Assembly: GCA_030411725.1 (NCBI GenBank)
Contig: MU839835.1
Span: forward strand, 496,001 to 560,000
Source of the DNA: Echria macrotheca
Taxonomy: Eukaryota > Ascomycota > Sordariomycetes > Sordariales > Schizotheciaceae
DNA: 64,000 nt
Reading direction: 5' to 3'
Every line of letters starts with the position of its first letter. The first letter of the stretch is position 1. The position numbers and the translations under genes were made by a program. This document shows positions 56,697 through 64,000 of this stretch, piece after piece. The notes below the pieces were generated by a model, which worked only from the letters and a program-made list of their open reading frames with translations, was not told where the DNA came from and searched no databases.

Positions 56697-57989
56697 AACA
56701 ACAACAGATCTAGTCTATAACTTGGAGCTAATATACATAATATAAAGCAAGCGGTGAGCGGTGAGCTCTCAGCGGGAACGAACGGACGGTGGACCCGCTC
56801 GGCTCGGCGCAGTCGCAGTCGCATTGACGATGCGAAACCGGGCGTGTGTGTGTGCGTGGTCAACTACTGTGTAGTCATAGTTCCCGGGAGGTCCCGGGAA
56901 ATACGGAGATAGCTTGGGGTGCTATTAGTCAGGCATGTCAGATGGTTCTGTCTCTCGGCGGATAGTCCAATAGTCCGGGTTTTTTATTCCGCAGTCCATT
57001 TTTCCATTTTGTCATCATGCGAGCATGTCCGTTATCTCTGACTCCTGAGTAGCCTAATTTCTGGAGACTACGTGTACACTAGACTCAAAAATGATAGGTA
57101 CCTCGTGATACCTGATACCCTCGGCTTGCGGTCCAAGAAATCCAGAAATCTTGGAATAAGTCATCCATCTGCAGCCTACACAACGATATCGGAGCGCGCC
57201 CGCATCAGATCACTCACCTACCTGATCGGAAAAAAGAACAACACAACATGATAGGCTACAAAGTTATGTGGTCACAAGCAACAAAATCCTGCAATGATAT
57301 CGGAGAATAACACCACCTGACCGGTTCGGCCGATGGTGCGTTGTATTCGTAATAAAATGAAATGAAAAATCTCAATAATCCTCCCTCCCTTCCATTCCTG
57401 TATTTCCCGTGATCGTGGTTTCCCTTCGCAATCAAACAAGACGACGACCACCAGAACAAAAAACATCCCCCCCCCGTAGTCGTAGTAAAATATGTCCTCC
57501 CCCCAGGAAAAAAAAAAACTCCATCCCCCCCTGACGCCATGCCTTCCGAAAATAACATTACAATGTGGTGATGGTGGTAGTGGTGGTAATGGAGGGTGGT
57601 AACCGAAAAGTGTGGTGTAAAGCTGATATCACCGCCCGAACTGTGCGGATCACGATAAGAACGGCGGTTACGATGCGGATGCGGCTGTCCGCTTGTCGGC
57701 AGCAGCCGCAGCCCTGCATCGTCTCCGCCATTGTCGCTTCCGTGCCCTTCGGAGGGCAGCGCCGGTCAGCGGGATGGTCGAAGCAGTTTTGCGGTCGGCA
57801 ACGACATCGTTATCGAGTTCGGATGTGCGGGTGCGGATGTGGGTTGGTAGCGGCAACGATGGCGGAGTCCGGAATCGGTCGTGGCGATCGCCGTCGTGGG
57901 GCGCGGCCGCTGCCGCTGCCGCCGGCTTCCTCCTGCTGCGCATGCGGGGGTTGCGACGACGGCGACGGGGCGACGGGTGGGGGGCGTCG
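56697..57989. other. Convergent 3' intergenic region
   Basis: 1.3 kb between the NTH1 stop and the AN1 gene stop. Contains short GGTGGT-type low complexity (57563-57600) and A-rich and C-rich tracts (57460-57520). No gene supported. Confidence 0.5.
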
Positions 57990-58351
57990 CTACACGCCCT
58001 TGATGACTTGGGTGCGCTCCTTGTTGAGCTGCATGGCGTTCTGCTCAAAGGCTTCCTTCTTGCACTGCCAGAAGCAAAACACAGGTCAGCCAACGAGTCA
58101 TCCTCGGACAAGACGTCTGACAGGCCGACGAGCCACCACTGCGGCTCGTTCTGGCCACTGCCAAACGCCCCTGGAGAGAAAGCTGCTGCTGCTGGGCTGC
58201 TACTTACGTCGTCCAGGTTCCTGCACTTGTGGTCCTCTAATAGCCGGTGGTTGTTGCAGTAGTGTCCCTGGCAGAAAGCGCAATCGCCCGATATCCGCTG
58301 CGCGGCCGACTTGCAGTCGGAAAAGCTGCACTTGATCTTTCGCGGCGGCAT
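57990..58351 (-). CDS. Small AN1-type zinc-finger protein
   Basis: Two exons (minus): 58208-58351 and 57990-58064 (72 aa). MPPRKIKCSFSDCKSAAQRISGDCAFCQGHYCNNHRLLEDHKCRNLDD contains the AN1 ligand pattern: C-x4-C, then C-x2-C, C-x2-H, H-x1-C. A short helical tail follows, CKKEAFEQNAMQLNKERTQVIKGV. The intron has GTAAGT and GGCAG borders. AN1 proteins bind ubiquitin chains or proteasome/Cdc48 partners in stress responses; fungal single-finger members this short are known. A longer unspliced frame reads into Ala/Arg-rich sequence and is not believed. Confidence 0.88.
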
Positions 58352-59942
58352 TGTGGTGTTTGTGGATAGATGCACTAGGTTGGCGGTAACGTTGACGTAC
58401 GTTGACGGCGGCAGCTAGCGTGCGTGGTGTGCGGTGTTAGGAGAGAAAGAAAGGAAAATAGAAACGAAAAGGGCCGGGAGCACGAGGTTATAACTAGCCA
58501 GGTGGTGGAGGCAGGCCAGTCCGATGACACTGACAGCAAGGCAAGGGCCGGCAGCGCGCAGACGCAGCACGCAACTGGCGTGGCGGAATGGATCCAAGGC
58601 ACGGCCTTGGTCAGTCCGGTGTGGCCAGCGCAGGCCGACCAGGGTGGAAATAGCTGGAAACCGTTGGACTAGGCAGCGCTGGGTGAGGCAAGCCGTGGGG
58701 CGGAATGCAAGCGAGAAGTGACTGCTTGATCAGAGTCGACTTGACACCCCGGTGTGTTCTGCCAGCTGCTTCCGGCCAGCTCTCAATGCGAGCTGCTTTC
58801 TGCAGGAAGCGGACCTTTATCAGCGATGCATTCTGCGACAGCCAGCCAGGGAATCGCAGTCCTGGTTGCGAGCCCGCCGTGGCCGTAGCAAGCACCTTGA
58901 TAGGCTGATACCTTGGGCAAAAAGGTGCGGCCATCTGCAGGGACATGTCGACCTGTGGAGCGTGGCAGCTGGTTGCTGCTTGCTCGCGTGCCTCATCAGC
59001 GCCTGAATCCCCAGCGGATCCCGTCGTCCCATTCCCCGATCGAAACAGAGAGGCTCTCACAACCCGCCAGCCCGCATCCGACCGGCCTCCCGCTCGCAGC
59101 CTGCAGCTTGTCTCTGTCGCATCCGCATCGGGGTCTTTGTGGGAGACAGTCCCCGCATGTCCGCCGCCCCAACGTCACAATGATCGGATTCACACCGGTC
59201 GGTGAGTCCGTCTAACTATCAGGTCACTACTGACCGCCACGCCGCCCTGGCCTGCCGGGACCGCCCAGCGAGATCTCGGCCAGGCCATGTCTAGACTAGT
59301 AACCCGTCCGGCCGCTCACCGCTCTCCAGGGTCGCTTCCAGATGCTTAGTCGCCAGGGCTCCGCGAATCGCCTCGGAACACGATGTGGAACAGCGGCCTA
59401 TCACTTGCTCACCCAAGTGCGGGGTGTGTTGGGGCCGAGGGCACTAGCTACAAAACCAGCTGCAAATCACCACACAGCCATGCACGGCAACAGTTTGGGG
59501 CATCGCTACCTTACGACGTGTCGGGCGGTGGGCATCAAGATGGCGGCGGTCCGCGCCTGACGGGGACAATCACGGTGCCCGAGTTCCACATCCATATGAC
59601 AGACGGCCACGGCAGCTGTGCCTCGATAGTTTGGGACGGCTCCTGAACGACGATACGAGATCAAGCGGCCTGGCCTTTTCCTCGCGCATCGCGGCAGTCT
59701 GCAGATCAGCCGTGTTCGGGGGCCAGCATCCGGCGATTGGCGAGATCGCCATCCGCCGAGATCATCCTCGGGTTACTCGGCACCTTGGATCCACGGCCAC
59801 ACGGTTCCACGGCTCTGTGTTCCATAAGACAGGCCGGTGTTCCATAGAACAAAGCGGTGCAGCAGCAGAAAACCAGCGGCGGTCCACTTGTTTCACCATG
59901 GTTGGCAAGAACTTTTTTCTATTGCTAACAGATATCCTAGCA
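58352..59942. other. Intergenic, no gene seen
   Basis: 1.6 kb upstream of the AN1 gene and downstream of SFA1. A short ATG-initiated segment at 59179 (MIGFTPVG) is followed by a GTGAGT donor-like site, but no second exon was found. GC-rich, no motif. Confidence 0.45.
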
Positions 59943-61177
<1,235 letters not shown>

Positions 61178-62554
61178 TGTGTCTGTGGTGAGTTTGATGG
61201 GAAACCAATTGATAGATTACAGGTGCGAGAGGTGTTTGTTTTGTTGGCCGATGATGCAAGATCGGGGCTGCTGCTGCTTTCAAGGTCGAATCAACCCCGC
61301 TTCCTGTACTGTCCGCCCCTCCGCCGAGGAGGTGGGGTCCCGAGAGAATGCCGGCAATGGAGGTTTGATAGGCGGCTGTCAAATGGCTCTCTCTACTGTC
61401 ACTGGTCCGTTTATCCTTTGGAGCTTCGGTGATTTCACGGCATTGTGTCTGAAGGCGGCTCGGCAATTTTTGATAGGCCGATTTACCTTTGGAGGGGAAT
61501 GATAGCGGTGGTATTTGTTACGGTGGTTTTACTGTATCGACAGAATTGGTTTGTCTTTGTCTTTTGTCTCTGTGCTCGGGCTGCTTCTCCGATCTGTCTT
61601 GGCTGGTGGATTAGTTCTGGAGTCTGGTCTTCGAGGCCAGATATGCAACACATGCGTGCATGGCTCCTTTGGAGGTGCTTGCTTGCTAATCGCGTGCTTC
61701 CAACGCGGTCCGGGTAGAGTGTCTGTTCCGGACTCAGGGGTACGGGTTCAGCCAAGAGGATGAGAAGGGAGATATGCGTGATAGGGTCAAGTATGACCCG
61801 TTCATATGTATCATCACGGAATATTGTCGCTGCCGACCGGCTGTTCCCGTTGGGCGAAGTGGTGTCCGGTTGGTCCGGTGTCGGGTGTATTATCCGGCAG
61901 AACAAGCCAAGAGTTGCCGCCTCGCAGCTTTAAAAAGGAGGCGTTCGTCATCGCACGCCATTGCCTGGTATTTAACGTTTATGGTTGTTTCTACAGCTGT
62001 ATGTTTGCATAGTGTTGTTTTGTGTACACAGTTCCTCGGCAGATGGTTACAGAGCCAAGGAGGTTCAGGTCTCTGGTTTCCCTATCTAGTAAAGAAATGG
62101 CCAATGAGATTTTCTGTCCGCAGAGTTAAGGCTACCGTAGGAGACAGCTTCAAGAATGCAGTTCACAGGTCTCTTCGATGTACTGTGGTAGTGTCATCCG
62201 GATGTAATAAATAGCCCGCCACTGTACAGCGAAGCCTGAAGTTGACACCTCTTCTTCCCAAGGGATCTTTGTCAGTGATGCAACTTTTATTCACGACACA
62301 GATGAAAACAAGAAATGCGAACCGTAAGCCTATGAAAAATGAGTGAATAAGATAAACCCAGGCCCCGATTCGCCGCTCCGATATCCGGCCCGCCACTGAC
62401 CTGCCACTCCACCGGGCCGGCAGGGAGCTCCGATCGGTCTTTGACACTCACCAACCACAACCCAACGGCCTAACCACATCACTGCCGCTGCCGGTTCACC
62501 CACCACTCACCAACACAACAGAAGAAGAAGAAGAAAGACATAAACAAAAATAAA
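61178..62554. other. Divergent promoter region SFA1/DUF952 gene
   Basis: 1.38 kb, no gene supported. GAA-rich sequence precedes the DUF952 ATG. Confidence 0.5.
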
Positions 62555-63337
62555 ATGACATCTCCCCGCCCAGAATTCATCTACAAAATAACAGAGGACG
62601 AACCACCGTCGCCCATCCCCGAGGTCTACCCTCCTTCAGAGTTGGATCAAAAGGATGGGTTTGTTCATCTCAGTACTGCGACACAGGTATATCCCCTTTT
62701 TTCATCCCCCCTTTACACATTAAAACAAGAGGACGCCTTTCCTAAGCCCCTAAATTTTCGAGGCCCCAAACATCCCCCTTCCTTTTCTCTACCCTTCCTT
62801 TTCTCTACCCTTCCTTTTCTCCACGCTCCAACAAAAACCCAACATCCCCCCCCTCCCCCCCTCCTCTTCAGACACAGACACACACGCACACACCTCACTA
62901 TCAAAATCGACACGCACTCTACCACCACCTCATACATACACGCCACTCTACACCCAAAAACAAAACACACCCACACACCACCTCATACACACACCACCCT
63001 ACCAAGAAACAAAACAAACCAAACCACAAGACACCACACCACACCACACTACACAACATTAAAACAAAATAATAATAAAAATATAAAAAAGATCCCAAAA
63101 ACAGCATCCCTCTTCTTCACCCAAACCAAAAAAATATACCTCCTCAAACTCCGCGTCTCCGCCCTCGACCCATCCAAAATAAAATGGGACGAAGTTCCCG
63201 GCACGAACGGGGGGTGTCCACATCTTTATGGCGTGTTTGGTCGGGACCAGGTCGTTTCGGTTATCGGGGTTAAGAGGGGGGAGGGGGAGGGGTGGGAGGG
63301 TGTTCTTTTGAGGGAATGTGAGGGGTGGCTTGTTTGA
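62555..63337 (+). CDS. DUF952 family protein with a 405-nt low-complexity intron
   Basis: Exons 62555-62686 and 63092-63337 (125 aa). The first half reads PEFIYKITEDEPPSP and ELDQKDGFVHLSTATQ, the DUF952 signature (Y-K-I ... DGFIHLSTA-Q). The second reads IPKTASLFFTQTKKIYLLKLRVSALDPSKIKWDEVPGTNGGCPHLYGVFGRDQVVSV, matching the family's LL-I-D---L---WE...FPHLYG-L---VV. The intron borders GTATAT and AAAAAG|ATC are the only ones that restore the family's contiguous sequence. Biochemical role unknown. Read through without splicing, the frame is Pro/Thr/His-rich and not protein-like. Confidence 0.88.
   Translation: MTSPRPEFIYKITEDEPPSPIPEVYPPSELDQKDGFVHLSTATQVYPLFSSPLYTLKQEDAFPKPLNFRGPKHPPSFSLPFLFSTLPFLHAPTKTQHPPPPPLLFRHRHTRTHLTIKIDTHSTTTSYIHATLHPKTKHTHTPPHTHTTLPRNKTNQTTRHHTTPHYTTLKQNNNKNIKKIPKTASLFFTQTKKIYLLKLRVSALDPSKIKWDEVPGTNGGCPHLYGVFGRDQVVSVIGVKRGEGEGWEGVLLRECEGWLV
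62705..63090. repeat. CA-rich and pyrimidine-rich low-complexity sequence inside intron
   Basis: CCTTCCTTTTCTCTACC is repeated near 62780-62820. It is followed by ACACAC/CACCTCA stretches, with CATACACACCACC and CACCACACCACAC runs. It ends in an A-rich tract before the acceptor. Confidence 0.8.
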
Positions 63338-64000
63338 TTTTTGGTATGTTGTTGTGTTGTGTTGTTTTGTTGTTTATGTGGTTTAGGTGGTTTATTTGGT
63401 TACGTGTGTACCTGTCTACCTACCTAGGTAAGGTGGGATGCATGGATGGGTGATGGGGTGATGGGGTGATGGGCGATGGGCGCATGGGTGAATGGATGGG
63501 CGGATGGATGATGAATGGATGGGTGATTTCCGCGGTGATGCTGTGGTGTCCTGCTCTGGAATCTGGAAAGTCTGGGGCTGTGCACAGTAGAGACGATAGA
63601 CTAGGTACTTAGAACTTGTGTGTCTGCGTTTAAACCGTTCCGATGCTCTCATATAGGCCATAGATCCCTCTCATAGATATACTCCTACCACTTATGTGCT
63701 ATAACCACCTAGTAGAGAGACCGCTTACCCCCTTAGGGGGTGGGATCCTTCGGCTTCTTACGGCTTAAGGCAAATAATAGGTAGATATACTCCCAACTCT
63801 CGCAGTGCTTAAAGTGAGTCTCTGTTCTCTTGTTCTGCACTGAGGTACGGTTTAAGTAAGCTGGGATTGAGGGTCTGACGGCCACTCTCCCGGCGTCAAG
63901 GCCAGGCCGTTTTGAAGAGGCATAAAGCAGCCGGTTGTTCAATCCAAATCAAACTCCATTGATAACACGGAACCGGGATCAGGTGGGGTGTTGAAAGCGT
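63338..64000. other. Terminal intergenic stretch
   Basis: No gene seen in the last 660 bp. Contains the GATGGG minisatellite and a short inverted repeat (ACCCCCTTAGGGGGT, 63728-63742). Confidence 0.5.
63432..63526 (+). repeat. GATGGG-type minisatellite
   Basis: About 95 bp built of imperfect 7- and 4-bp units (GGTGATG, GATG). It includes GGGTGATG three times in a row and then ATGGATGGGCGGATGGATGATG. It shows strand-asymmetric G-richness. Confidence 0.8.

Noticed and set aside
55769..56863. Antisense open frame over the NTH1 tail with Ser/Thr/Leu repeats
   Set aside because: Reverse reading of the GAGGTCAAG repeats; the sense strand has clear NTH1 domains.
58575..58615. tRNA-Leu-like D-arm sequence (TGGCGGAATGGATCCAAGGC)
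   Set aside because: No matching anticodon or T-arm and no closing acceptor stem.

Overview
This 64 kb window is nuclear DNA of a filamentous ascomycete, most likely a Sordariomycete and possibly of the Sordariales. Genes are intron-bearing and fairly GC-rich. Introns are mostly 45-80 nt, with GTRNGT donors, CTAAC or CTGAC branch sites and YAG acceptors. Filamentous-fungal markers include a FacB/ACU-15 acetate regulator, two NACHT-type NOD-like receptors (NLRs) and a Pmp3 proteolipid. I resolved exon structures by hand for 22 of the protein genes. Every joined reading frame was checked for codon phase and for agreement with its family's expected residues.

Layout. 1-6.2 kb is an accessory-looking segment: the edge of an intron-containing tRNA, an assembly gap flanked by homopolymers, a HeLo-like/NACHT receptor with a frame break, and an orphan Ser/Asp-rich protein. 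7-16.2 kb holds a claudin/SUR7-like membrane protein, ERG4 (last step of ergosterol synthesis), the V-ATPase proteolipid gene vma-3 (with a 13-nt exon), SNU13 and a Sac2/INPP5F-type phosphoinositide phosphatase. 16.2-19.5 kb is gene-poor, with a decayed DUF6604-like locus and small repeats. 19.5-37.2 kb is dense housekeeping DNA: a BMT6-like rRNA methyltransferase, transketolase, a golgin-like coiled-coil protein, translin, GPI11, a mitochondrial carrier, RPL22, PMP3, a YLF2-like GTPase (with a 10-nt exon) and a SET-domain lysine methyltransferase. After a 2.2 kb non-coding stretch come facB/acu-15 (39.4-42.1 kb) and a PGC1-like phospholipase. 45.3-52 kb is a second accessory locus: a hydrolase-NACHT-ankyrin receptor divergent from an unfamiliar protein built of eight tandem Cys-Cys-Cys-His modules. 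The last 11 kb holds a ROG1-like lipase, endonuclease III (NTH1) with an exceptional array of SUMO-acceptor consensus motifs, an AN1 zinc-finger protein, glutathione-dependent formaldehyde dehydrogenase (SFA1) and a DUF952 protein.

The genes do not form one pathway, though some themes recur. Membrane and lipid functions: ERG4, GPI11, Sac2-like, PGC1-like, ROG1-like, PMP3. Ribosome and RNA functions: RPL22, BMT6, SNU13. Innate heterokaryon/NLR immunity: the two NACHT loci.

The most noteworthy observations are six intergenic two-unit telomere-repeat motifs (AACCCTAACCCT in various registers), each 65-240 bp upstream of a gene start; the NTH1 tail with about 16 psi-K-x-E motifs; two micro-exons; GC-AG introns (one clear, one candidate); and the CCCH-repeat gene beside an NLR. 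No CRISPR array, transposon, virus or secondary-metabolite cluster was seen.
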